A stretch of DNA of 64,000 bases from Pomphorhynchus laevis. Taxonomy: Eukaryota; Acanthocephala; Palaeacanthocephala; Echinorhynchida; Pomphorhynchidae. Positions 54,067-63,415 of this stretch are shown here, piece by piece. A program made the position numbers and the translations under genes. The number at the start of each line of letters is the position of its first letter. Positions within the stretch are counted from its first letter, which is position 1. The stretch lies in NCBI GenBank assembly GCA_012934845.2, contig WNNJ02002127.1:1-64000 (forward strand), written 5' to 3'. The notes under the pieces were generated by a model that saw only the letters and a program-made list of their open reading frames with translations, had not been told where the DNA came from and did no database searches.

Positions 54067-54474
54067 AATTAATGTTGAACCCATTACGGATAACTTTTTT
54101 TACTTTAAATGGACTCATTTGCGGGTAACCAATCAAATGTTTTTACACTAATTTGTGTGAATAAAAAAATAATAATAAAAAAAATAAATAAATAATAATA
54201 AATAATTGCTATAAGATTTTATATAATTTATATCTATAAAACTAAAATGACCTTTCGGCAAGATTTTATATAGTTCATATCAAGTTAAAATAAAAAATTG
54301 AAATTTGAAATAAAGTCAATTTTTGTTTGCCAAAATAATATAATAATATTTGCGAAAATAATATAGTTGAAACTGTTTTTTATATAATCGCTAATAAAGT
54401 ACTCGAAATATTGATTAAATAATTTTTTTTACTTGGTATCTATAAGGTTCAGAAAACTTTTATTTGTGTTTTAG
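54067..54474. other. 3' end of the RLE-LINE and AT-rich DNA
   Basis: An A/T-rich 3' UTR with an AATAATAAAAAA-type simple repeat (54165-54205) where the element probably ends. No coding signal follows until the candidate exon. Confidence 0.5.
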
Positions 54475-54608
54475 TATTTTTCAACGACCTGATAGATCAA
54501 GTTCAATACTTTCAGCCGAATTCTACAGCCGTGGCACAAAGCAATATTAAGATATCAGGCAATGATGTAATTACTAGATGGTTTAAATATTGTTCATCGG
54601 TTGATCAG
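54475..54608 (+). CDS. Putative host exon (unknown gene)
   Basis: 134 bp between TGTGTTTTAG and CAG|GTATCT, open in one frame only (FFNDLIDQVQYFQPNSTAV..., ISGNDVITRWFKYCSSVDQ). Composition is ordinary globular protein, unlike the surrounding repeats. It starts after one base of a split codon and ends in phase 0, which fits the exon at 59730. I do not recognise the family. Confidence 0.5.
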
Positions 54609-55483
54609 GTATCTTGTATGTTCTTTATACTTATGCTTAATAAACTTAATGATTAAATAAATTAAATTGTTTCAATTACTTACATTGAGGTAAAAATTAC
54701 ATTACTGAAGTGGTAGAAACTACTATTTGTTTAACAATCCTATAATTTTATTGATATTGTCAGTTTCATGCAGAACATCGAAGGAAACTTGTTTATTATC
54801 AACATACCGGAATCTTATTTTATAAGCAGTAAACTTATTTTATAAAAGGATCCCAATAATAAAGCTGATATATATTTAAGAATATTAGTTGTTTGTTATT
54901 AATTTTTAATAAATAAAAGTGTATATTAATTTGAGATTTTATTTATTTTAATGTTTATTTGTTCTAACGTCGACTCCTACATTTAATTTTTGAATTTTAT
55001 ATTTAGAATGTTAAATCGTTATTTATTTTGTTTTGTATATTTTGACCTCTGTTTCTTATTCAAATACATCGTGTATTATTTATAAATCAGTTAAAAAATT
55101 GATTTTTGTTTTAAATTCAAATTTTTAATTTTACCGTTAAATAAATATTAATTATATAAAATATTATATAATTATTTAATTTTTATTTTATTTTTTATTT
55201 ATTTGAAGTATAAAATGAGGAGACTGATTAAAATAAAATGAGGTTATCTGATTTGATTCTTATATTTTCTTTTAGAGGCGAAAAATGAGCCAAATATATC
55301 ATTTTTGAATACACCGTATATTTTTTATTTGCCAATTCACAAAAATTGATTTTTATTTTAAATTTTAATTACTAATTTAATCGTTATATAAATATCAATT
55401 ATATAAAATTTTATATAATACTTTTACTATTTATAATTATTTATCTTTATAAATAAAAAATATTTTATCTCTAAAAAAAATAT
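54609..55483. other. AT-rich putative intron sequence
   Basis: No coding signal. GAGGTTATCTGATTTG near 55240 and CAGTTATCTGATTTG near 55492 are short related words. Otherwise A/T-rich and featureless. Confidence 0.5.
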
Positions 55484-55590
55484 GTAGACTCAGTTATCTG
55501 ATTTGTTCTGCTAACTGGTTATTATTGACCTGTGAACTTTGTTTCCCCGGTAATATAACCTTTGTCAGAAATGCTGAAACTATGTATTAT
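55484..55590 (-). repeat. ~105-bp segment, inverted copy at 59055-59163
   Basis: It reads as the reverse complement of 59055-59163 with about 85-90% identity (shared words TAGACTCAGTTATCTGAT, TTATTATTGA and GGTAATATAAC). At 59055 the segment leads directly into a PLE tail, so it is probably terminal sequence of that element family. The two copies lie 3.6 kb apart in opposite orientation. Confidence 0.75.
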
Positions 55591-55714
55591 TGATACAACA
55601 TTGATTTTCTGCTTATTTTCAATTTTAATTTTTTCTTTTTCTTATAATTTTACAATATACAAAACAACAAAATATTATTAAAAATTTATTTAAATTATTA
55701 ATCGAAAATTTTTT

Positions 55715-56085
55715 ATTGATAGATAATGAACAATATGCTTTGTATTAGAATACGATACTAAATATTCAAATTTCATCACAAGAAATGCATCATTACCATG
55801 CATTTGTCCCCGCTGCTATGTAAGGTGGAGGAATAGAAGTCGAAACCTGATAACATTGCAAAATTAAATCAAATCAGCTAACTGAGTCTATGTATTTAAT
55901 ATAATTATAAAATAAACAAAACATAAAAATAAATAATAAAATAAATAATAAAATTAATAATTGTTTTTATATTTTCTATAATTTAAATCAAATTAAAATA
56001 AAGAATTGAAATTTAAAATAAACCTAATTTTTATGAATTGACTAATAAATAACAGACGTTGTATCAGAATAAGAATTAAGATAAC
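55715..56085. mobile_element. Two PLE tails, end to end in opposite orientation
   Basis: 55715-55860 is a diverged tail block in the opposite orientation to that of 22405-22800 (ATGCATCATTACCATGCATT, TCCCCGCTGCTATG, GAAACCTGATAAC). 55866-56085 is the distal part of a tail in the other orientation (AATCAGCTAACTGAGTCTA to CAGACGTTGTATCAGAATAAG). They meet at about 55862. No RT sequence is attached to either. Confidence 0.7.
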
Positions 56086-56417
56086 AAAAATATTGATAAA
56101 CCTAAACTACGTATATAATCAAACTAATTTAAATATCTCACTATTTAGTACACCAATGCACTCAATCTTAATAATAAAATGTCTGCTTTAGAATGTGTAA
56201 TCCATTCATACGTGGCTGATATACTACTAATTACTGATACATTGTTAAATTATTGTTTTGCTGATTTTTGCTAAAATTCGTGGTGTCCGTACATTTGAAA
56301 GTTATAGAAACGTTAATGGCGACGATTGTGTTGCCATTTTTATCCATGATTCTTATAACTTCGCGAGTAGAGAAACATTTTTTTTGATTCCGGAAAACTT
56401 AGAATATATAAAGTATC

Positions 56418-57463
56418 AATCAGTATAACTCACAAATGTCAAATCTTTTAACTGTCACTTGTACAAGTGTACTGCCAACCAACAGGTGAAATCAATCATG
56501 TATAATTGAGTACTGAGAAGTATTACTAAGCAAATATATCGATGAGTTCGCGCATAAACGTATCAGGCGATATCAATCAAGTAAGGCTTGGGGACTATTC
56601 AAATTCCATCGTGTTGTGCCAAGTAATTTACATTCCCACTAGAAAATCATCTTATCTGAACATAATGTTAACTAACGCACCCACACTTTGTTTCAAGGTA
56701 TGTCGAAAATCTCCAGTTGATAAGTATCTAATTCTAATCAAACCTCAAAATAGCGTAAACAAGAAACTGTTCGTGTCCATACTCTTATATATGATAAACA
56801 GGAAAATCATATATTAAACATTCTGTCAGCTCTATCACGAACTATTCAACTATTCAATTCATTTAAATAACTTGGTGAGTGTATTAATTTCTAAACAATA
56901 TTCAATGTAAGCGAATTCACATAACTAACAGGGATCCTGTTTGGATCATTGACTTAATGGCATTTAACTATATTAATAACGAAATGGCATCAGTTCAATT
57001 TTCAAGTTTTGTGGCAGAAAATGCGAGGCAACATTAACCAATAATTTTGGATAGCTCGGTTTCTAAATCTGAAGTACCAACAATTATAAAAAAACTAAAA
57101 ACTTCGAAGGTTTACGGCTCGGCTTCACACAGTATTTGACATTTTTACAGATCACTTCGCATCAATCATTAATGCTATATTTATATCGGTGAAATTTCAC
57201 CAATCGTTAAGCTTTCTGAGGTAGGAATAGTTCAAAAGATTCCGCTTATATTTATGAAACGGAAAACGACCTTTATCACAGATACCTATGCTTGACAAGG
57301 TGATTGAAATGTTATTCAAGATAAGATTTCAAAATCAGTATAACTCACAAATGTCAAATCTTTTAGCTGTTACTTGTATAAGTGTACTGCCAACCAACAG
57401 GTGAAATCAATCATGCATAATTAATTACTGATAAGTATTACTAAGCAAATATATCAATGAGCT
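56418..57463 (+). repeat. ~130-bp direct repeats 915 bp apart
   Basis: 56418-56548 and 57333-57463 share AGTATAACTCACAAATGTC, AAGTGTACTGCCAACCAACA, TGAAATCAATCATG and AGTATTACTAAGCAAATATAT, about 93% identical. They flank a LINE fragment like terminal repeats, but contain no TG...CA ends or LTR-element genes. More likely the duplicated leader of a LINE, or a tandem duplication. Confidence 0.8.
56549..57332 (+). pseudogene. LINE ORF2 fragment (endonuclease end to RT start)
   Basis: Frames give IYIPTRKSSYLNIMLTN (the endonuclease end, compare LD-ILTN motifs), then SEVPTIIKKLKTSKVYGSAS (compare the LK-SKA-GPD motif) and IVQKIPLIFMKRKT, the ordinary order of a LINE between endonuclease and RT. 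Highly decayed, with several stops. The family cannot be assigned. Confidence 0.45.
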
Positions 57464-57469
57464 TTATGA

Positions 57470-58660
57470 TTTTATGAATTGACCGATAGATAACAAATTT
57501 TGTATCAGAATAAGGATTAGATGTCATCAGGAGGAACTGATATGCTATCAGGTTTTGGCCCCTAACTCCTCTACCTAACATAACAGCGGGGCCAAATACG
57601 TGCTAATGATGTATTTCCTCTGATAAAACTATCTAGTATCTTATTCTAATACAAAGTATATTATTTATTATCTATCCATAAAAATTTGCCACTTAAGAGT
57701 TTAAATTTATTCTTTATATTATTGTGTTGATTTATATATTTTACTATTTTCTGCTTGATGTTATTTTTATAGTAACCTAGTTTAAAATATGTATCTATTA
57801 AATTATTAAAATGATTTTCAAGAAAGCCAATATCATTACATATTGTTGCAATTCTTAAAATTTCATTATTTAATGTATTATATTTAATATTATGGTATGC
57901 ATGAATGCTCATGCAAAAATATGTTTATTGTAAATTTAAATATGTCATCTTTACGATATATATTAATAGTAGTTTTAGTTAATGTTAATTTAATGTTCAT
58001 ATCTGGATATACACTTTCTTTATCATCAATATTGGTTTTGTTAAGAATAAGGCTTTCTGGATAAATTTGTTTACTAATTGAATAAAGCTTATTAGAATTA
58101 AATACACATATATGATCAATGTATCGAAACATATTTTATATATTTATATAGTTTAGATTTAGTTTTTACACAGCTGTGAACAAATTCATATTCAATAAAG
58201 CTTAAAAACAAGTCAGCTATAATTGGGCTACTATTACCACCCATTGGAACACCTTTTACTTGTCTAAATATAGATGTTCCTACTTTTAAATAATTTTGAT
58301 TTATCAAAATATTTAAGCATTCTATTAATTCAATATATTTATATTTACTTGATGGTTTAATTTGTGTTAGATAGGCGTTATAGTTATTATAACATATATG
58401 TATATCTTTTTCCGAATATAAGATTAATTAATTTTACTAACGCTTCTTTAATATCTACTAAATCTAGATTTGATTGAAGCGTACAAAAATCGTATGTATT
58501 TATATTTTAGAAATTTTTTCCTTTTGTCTGTTCTAAAAATTCTATTGTAGAATTAATACTGAAATAATATTTTATACCAGTATTAATTTTGATTACCTTA
58601 CAATATTTTTTTAAGTGTGCTTTAATTACTTTAAGTATGTTAATCATATAGACAAAAAGA
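57470..58660 (-). pseudogene. AT-rich PLE, second copy (RT 3' half and tail)
   Basis: Minus order: 58660-58310 (decayed TYDFSTLYT region), 58307-58116 (GTSIFRQVKGVPMGGNSSP, ADLFLSFIEYEF), 58132-57890 (FRYIDHICVF, with H in place of the second Asp of the catalytic box; INIYRKDDIFKFTI), 57912-57661 (HNIKYNTLNNEILRIATIC, FKLGYYKNNIKQKI), then the tail block to 57470. About 93% like 43180-44130. The changed catalytic Asp and frame breaks make it dead. The 5' side stops at 58660 against the hammerhead-like segment. Confidence 0.75.
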
Positions 58661-58765
58661 AGGGACGTCCACTGATGAGTCCCGCCCTGTGGAGTTGTCT
58701 GAACAGCATGCTTTCTGTCGTAATGCGACCTGATAGCTGAAGCTATTATGTAGCCAGCTAAAATA
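58661..58765 (+). other. Structured segment with a partial hammerhead-like motif
   Basis: GGGACGTCCACTGATGAGTCCC (in two parts: GGGAC at 58663-58667 pairs with GTCCC at 58679-58683, with CTGATGA 58672-58678 in the loop), followed by GTTGTCTGAAC. The opening resembles published animal hammerheads (UCCA-CUGAUGAGUCCC), but no GAAA with a matching stem follows. Probably a relic. It sits exactly at the 5' break of the PLE copy. Confidence 0.35.
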
Positions 58766-59054
58766 CAAGTTAGTCGAAGAGGTCCGGAGATATCTCAACA
58801 AAATTTATATAATGTAATATTTTATATAAAGTAGTATTCTAGTATTTTATTCTGATGCAAAGTATAATATTTATTATCCATAAAACATTTCCGCTTAACA
58901 GTTAAAATTATTTTTTATAATATTTTGCTGATTTGTATATTGTAAATTTAATATTTTTATAATATTTTGTTTATGTATAATTCTACATTATAAAAAAAGA
59001 AGAAATCTATTAAACTTGCTCGAAAATTAACAGAAAAATGGTCGTATCAAGAAA
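58766..59054. other. AT-rich, with partial PLE-tail words
   Basis: GTAGTATTCTAGTATTTTATTCTGATGCAAAG (58831-58862) resembles the distal tail words at 22739-22768. No coding signal. Confidence 0.5.
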
Positions 59055-59405
59055 CATAGTTTTAGTATTTCTGACAGAAGTTATATTACCGGAAAACAAA
59101 GTCCACAGTTCAATAATAACTTGTCAGCAGAACAGATCAGATCAGATAACTGAGTCTACGTATTTTATACGATATATAAATAAAGATAAATAACAAAAAA
59201 ATTTAAGATGTTTTATAATTTAAATCAAGTTAAAATAAAACATTGAAATTTAAAATAAAAGCCAATTTTTATAAATTGACTAATAAATAACAGACGATGT
59301 GTCAGAATATGGATTAGAGGTCATCAGGAGGAACTGCTATGCTATCAGGTTTCGGTCCCTATTCTTTGACCCAACATCATATGTGTAAAATACATAATAA
59401 TGACA
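59055..59405 (+). mobile_element. PLE tail copy with terminal segment
   Basis: 59055-59163 is the inverted partner of 55484-55590. It is followed by GATAACTGAGTCTACG, then the tail (AACAGACGATGTGTCAGAATA, GAGGTCATCAGGAGGAACTG, GCTATCAGGTTTCGGTCCC), ending near 59405. The second halves of both pairing segments of the core are lost in this copy, so it cannot form the fold of the 22650 copy. Confidence 0.7.
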
Positions 59406-59729
59406 TATTTCCTGAAGTATCAAAATAAATGAAGTATCAAAATAAATTTGAGTTTCTTTGCTCAGAAAATCAAATTTAAAATGAATTGATTAAGTTATTT
59501 TTTAGTTTTTTTAATGTATTGTACAAGCTTATTTCTTTAAATCGATTACTTACTTTTCCAATGTTTCGTGACGATAAAGATCGAAAAGTCGAATTTTTAA
59601 TTCATAATCTTTTTGATTTATTAAATACGAACTAGCATAACTATTGCTTATATTTTATCAGTTTTGTAAACCTTTATATTAAGTTTTACTTAAATGTATT
59701 TATTTGTAATTTGTTGACGTTACTTATAG

Positions 59730-59867
59730 ACGTTAATTGGAATTAGAAGAATTGCGGCTATTAAAGCAAAATGCAAGCTTCCTGCTATCCGTTCTTCAGG
59801 TGGAATGAGATTACCTTCTGATCGACATTGTCTTTTTCAACCTTTTGTTATGATCAAACGCTCAAAG
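59730..59867 (+). CDS. Putative host exon (unknown gene), GC donor
   Basis: 138 bp, 46 codons, after ACTTATAG and before AAAG|GCAAGT, which is the consensus of the rare GC-AG introns. Open only in phase 0 (TLIGIRRIAAIKAKCKL..., GGMRLPSDRHCLFQPFVMIKRSK). It joins in phase with the exon ending at 54608, across a 5.1-kb interval filled by PLE and LINE pieces. No family recognised. Confidence 0.5.
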
Positions 59868-60094
59868 GCAAGTACTAGATATTTTTCCTACTTTTTAGAT
59901 ATTTATTTGGGACAAATACTTTTATTATTCATTAATATATTTTGACTAATTTGATTTTTTAATAATTTTATTACCAATTTGAATTTCGAGATTATTTAAA
60001 TTTGGTACACTGGAGAAATCATTGTTTTTATAGATCTAGGTCTTTCGAACGTAAGAGCATTGTTTGTATTTTGTTAAATTCTTCTTATTTCCAG

Positions 60095-60106
60095 AATGGA
60101 AAATAA
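60095..60106 (+). CDS. Possible terminal exon (three codons and stop)
   Basis: TTATTTCCAG (60085-60094) is a good acceptor. In the phase required by the exon at 59730 it reads Asn-Gly-Lys-stop. Too short to be judged by content; proposed only because site and phase fit. Confidence 0.25.
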   Translation, partial: NGK

Positions 60107-60294
60107 TAATTTCGAATATTTATGGGATATGTCAACTAATTAATATTAAAATTATTCTTCTGATTGTGACACAATATATCCTAACAGGTGTAGTTCCTAT
60201 TCTTGATACAGTAGGACGCTACTAATCAACATTTTCTATAATAATTAAAATTATTAAATTATTAATTATATAATAATTATTAATATTAGCATTG

Positions 60295-63060
60295 ATGAGC
60301 ATTGATGAGATCTTCTATAATGTCTCCCACTGGGCACCGAATCTTTTTATCCTCCCTGTATGCTCAGCTAGTCATCGTTTTGTTGCTACCCTCGCATCGT
60401 TGTATTCAAAAGCAATTCACGAACGTGATTATGACATATCTTATCTAAAAAAGGCAGTCGTATTGTCCCAGCTTATCTTACAACGTATTCCGACCGCTAG
60501 GGTTTCCTCCATCCGAAAAGTCCTGGAGAGACGTCTAAAAAGCTGGTGTGAGGAGGAATATGGAGTTCTGTACAAGGAGGCTCACTACTATCAGCGCCAC
60601 CTAGCAAGCAAACGAACACAAAATTGCAAAGATTGGATACGTCGCTACCAGCAACTTCTAACATCAGGAAAGGTGACAGCTTCCACTTCTGTTTTAGAAC
60701 AAAAAGCATTATCAGCCGTGTTACGCCCTGATGAAATCGTAAATGGAAGATCAGTTCTATCGAGACTTCAGGACCTTCATCCCTCAGCGCAAATTCCGCC
60801 AAACGAAGTGTTGCTCACATCGATGCATCCAAACTCCAAAGAGCATCACGCCAGCCGCTTTTACGCCATTGACGAGAATAGTATCCTTTCTGCGTGCGGG
60901 CGAACCAAAGGCGGTGCAGGTCCGTCAGGTCTTGATTCCACTGCCTGGCAACATATGCTAACCCATTTCGGAGTTCAATCTCAAATGTTATCACAGTCGC
61001 TGGCAAGTTTCGCAATTTGGATTGCAACCGAGCCGATCCCGCCAAAAATCTTAGAAGCGTTTACGAGCTGCAGACTGATCGCATTGAAAAAGAGCAATGG
61101 TGGTATCCGTCCAATAGGCATTTCGGACACATCTCGACGAATAATCTCAAAGGCCATCCTCACCCTTGTAAGAGATGACATACAGGATGTCGCAGGAAAT
61201 GTTCAAACAGCTGCAGGTCAAAGATGTGGTGTTGAGCATGCCGTCCACAAGCTTCGATCTTTGTACAAAAAAAACTCCGATTCGTGTCTCCTTTCAATCG
61301 ATGCGACTAATGCGTTCAACAAAATAAACAGACAAGCAGCTCTCCATAATCTCAAATTCATATGCCCGTCATTATCCTGTATATTGCATAACTTATATCA
61401 AAATCCTTCAATGTTGGCTGTCGGAACCGATACTTTGCTATCTGAGGAGGGTTTTACTCAAGGCGACCCCTTCGCAATGCCATGTTTTTCTCTGGCTTCA
61501 CTACCGCTAATAGACAAAATTCACCAACGCGTTCCTAACGTTCATCAGGTGTGGTATGCCGATGACGCTAATTTTGTCGGAGACCTACCGAATATCAAGA
61601 AAGTGTGGGATGTTTTAATGAGGGAAGGTCCAAAGTATGGCTATATAGTGAATCCAAGCAAATCAAAACTGCTTTCACATCGAAGCCTCGAAATCGACCA
61701 ACACCCTTCGCCCGATATAGAGATCAGTATATATGGAATATCAGTACTAGGCTCCGCTATTGGTACACCACAATATGAAGCAATGAAAGTCAGCCAATGC
61801 GTCGATGGTTGGGTCAGTCTTCTCGAAAGCTTGGCTGAAGTAGCAAATGTTGACCCTCATGTTGCATACATAGGCCTTACAAAAGCAATCCAATCGAAGT
61901 GGACATACATAACAAGAACGATAGATTGCAACACCAATCAGTTGAAAATTGTTTCTGGTCTGTTAAGGGATAAACTCTTGCCAAAAATGACAGGGTTGCC
62001 AACCGAAAATCGATGGGATACTATTTTGACATCTCCATTAAGTTTAGGCGGACTGGGAGTACATGACCCTGCAGTTACATCCTCACTAGATTATGATTTT
62101 TCGCTAGCAATCAGCCATACATACGAGTCTGGAATTACAGGACAAGCTTTACGAAACTCTCAATCAAAACTGGTTCAATGTTTGGCAACGGGTCGCATAA
62201 CTTCACTAAACTGTCGTTTGTCAGATACGATTCAAAAAATGGACACGACTGTGCGGACTGCAATAAAACATGCCCAGAGAAATGGTGCGTCATCATGGCT
62301 AAGTGCCCTTCCATTGAAAAGTGAGCACTTTCATCTGTCAGCGAAAGAGTTTACGGATGCCCTATCCGCACGCTATGGTCAAACCCCGCGGGATTTGATT
62401 GGTTCCATATGTCCATGTGGTGACTTAATGACCTTGATCCATGGACTATCTTGTCGCAAAGGTGGTCTGCCATCAATAAGGCATGATGCGGTTCGCGACA
62501 TAATTGTAAAGGAGTTAACGTCAGTTAGTCGTGACGTTGAGACTGAACCTAGACTGCAACCTGTCCCAGATACTTTGAATTTTGAAAACAACGCGACCAG
62601 TCGTGACCTGGGTGCTCGACTGGACATATCATGTCGAGGATTGGGAAATGAGAGATTCGAGCGGACGTTTTTTGACGTCAATCTATTTAGCATTTTTGCT
62701 CAATCGACCGTTTCCAAATCTGTTGACTCCGCATTCGAATATAACTCGTCCAGAAAGAATTCAAAATATTGGGAAAGAATCGAGACTGTTGAAAAGGGCA
62801 AATTTATTCCACTCATTTTTTCATCATCCGGTGGCATGGGAAAGGAGGCGAATGGGTTATTCCAGAAAATTGCTGCAGTTAAGGCTCGCCGAGGAAATGA
62901 ATCGTACGCGCACATCGTGTCACGCATTAAGCGCCGTGTCGCCTTTGGGATCTCCCGTTCAGCCAGCGCGTGTCTTCGAAGCGCAAGAACAAAACCAGGA
63001 TCCGTTAACAAAACCCGAAACAACGTTGTAGCCATCAGTGAGGCTGACGAGAGCAGCTAA
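60295..63060 (+). CDS. RLE-type LINE ORF, RT and restriction-like endonuclease
   Basis: 921 codons from ATG 60295 (open from TTG 60292). N-terminal ~200 residues have no zinc finger. RT: ACGRTKGGAGPSGLDS, RLIALKKSNGGIRPIGI, LLSIDATNAFNKIN, EGFTQGDPFAM, catalytic YADD at 421-424. Thumb region with WTYITRTID. C-terminus: CCHC motif C706-x-C708-x7-H716-x3-C720, then RH at 729-730 and a PD-(D/E)XK-like core with D777 (ARLDIS) and D794 (FFDV), then KYWERIE. The RT makes cDNA at the nick cut by the nuclease (target-primed reverse transcription). Comparison with 63416 shows it lacks the Cys-rich N-terminus, so it is 5'-truncated, although the rest looks intact and recent. Confidence 0.9.
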   Translation: MSIDEIFYNVSHWAPNLFILPVCSASHRFVATLASLYSKAIHERDYDISYLKKAVVLSQLILQRIPTARVSSIRKVLERRLKSWCEEEYGVLYKEAHYYQRHLASKRTQNCKDWIRRYQQLLTSGKVTASTSVLEQKALSAVLRPDEIVNGRSVLSRLQDLHPSAQIPPNEVLLTSMHPNSKEHHASRFYAIDENSILSACGRTKGGAGPSGLDSTAWQHMLTHFGVQSQMLSQSLASFAIWIATEPIPPKILEAFTSCRLIALKKSNGGIRPIGISDTSRRIISKAILTLVRDDIQDVAGNVQTAAGQRCGVEHAVHKLRSLYKKNSDSCLLSIDATNAFNKINRQAALHNLKFICPSLSCILHNLYQNPSMLAVGTDTLLSEEGFTQGDPFAMPCFSLASLPLIDKIHQRVPNVHQVWYADDANFVGDLPNIKKVWDVLMREGPKYGYIVNPSKSKLLSHRSLEIDQHPSPDIEISIYGISVLGSAIGTPQYEAMKVSQCVDGWVSLLESLAEVANVDPHVAYIGLTKAIQSKWTYITRTIDCNTNQLKIVSGLLRDKLLPKMTGLPTENRWDTILTSPLSLGGLGVHDPAVTSSLDYDFSLAISHTYESGITGQALRNSQSKLVQCLATGRITSLNCRLSDTIQKMDTTVRTAIKHAQRNGASSWLSALPLKSEHFHLSAKEFTDALSARYGQTPRDLIGSICPCGDLMTLIHGLSCRKGGLPSIRHDAVRDIIVKELTSVSRDVETEPRLQPVPDTLNFENNATSRDLGARLDISCRGLGNERFERTFFDVNLFSIFAQSTVSKSVDSAFEYNSSRKNSKYWERIETVEKGKFIPLIFSSSGGMGKEANGLFQKIAAVKARRGNESYAHIVSRIKRRVAFGISRSASACLRSARTKPGSVNKTRNNVVAISEADESS

Positions 63061-63190
63061 TTATTGATCTAACTTTATTTGTTTTAGTTTTATAAATAAA
63101 TTTTTCTCTTTAAAAAAAATATATATAATATTAATTATATAATATTATTATTAATAATTATTAATTATTATTTCTATAATAATTAAAATT
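63061..63190 (+). other. RLE-LINE 3' UTR and possible target duplication
   Basis: A short 3' UTR (TTTATTTGTTTTAGTTTTATAAATAAATTT) then an A-run and AT-rich DNA. The word TTTCTATAATAATTAAAATT is present both upstream of the ORF (60233-60252) and here (63171-63190), and the neighbouring AT-rich sequence is also alike. This suggests a long target duplication or repeated target, but low complexity weakens the case. Confidence 0.4.
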
Positions 63191-63212
63191 TTGGTTTCTT
63201 ATAAACATACAA

Positions 63213-63302
63213 GGACTGCGTTTCAGAGGACTGCGTTTTAGAGGACTGCGTTTCAGAGGACTGCGTTTCAGAGGACCGCGTTTCAGAGGACTGCGTTTCA
63301 GA
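63213..63302 (+). repeat. Six 15-bp tandem repeats in an RLE-LINE leader
   Basis: GGACTGCGTTTCAGA repeated six times without gaps (63213-63302), two units with one substitution. It lies just upstream of the conserved CGTACACCCAGGGTACC motif and about 115 bp before the ORF start. Subrepeats at this position often act as promoter elements in LINE leaders (inference). The 51-kb copy lacks them. Confidence 0.9.
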
Positions 63303-63415
63303 GGACGTAAGGTCGTACACCCAGGGTACCTCCCGGGTTGAGCACTCGCGCGGAAGATTACAACTTACTTTGTGACACAAAGACAATCGAAACTAACAAT
63401 TGAACGTCGCCTTGT

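Noticed and set aside
56418-57463. LTR retrotransposon
   Set aside because: The repeats lack TG...CA ends and the interior is LINE endonuclease/RT sequence.
63213-63302. CRISPR-like array
   Set aside because: The units are 15-bp and directly adjacent with no spacers, and the context is a eukaryotic LINE leader.
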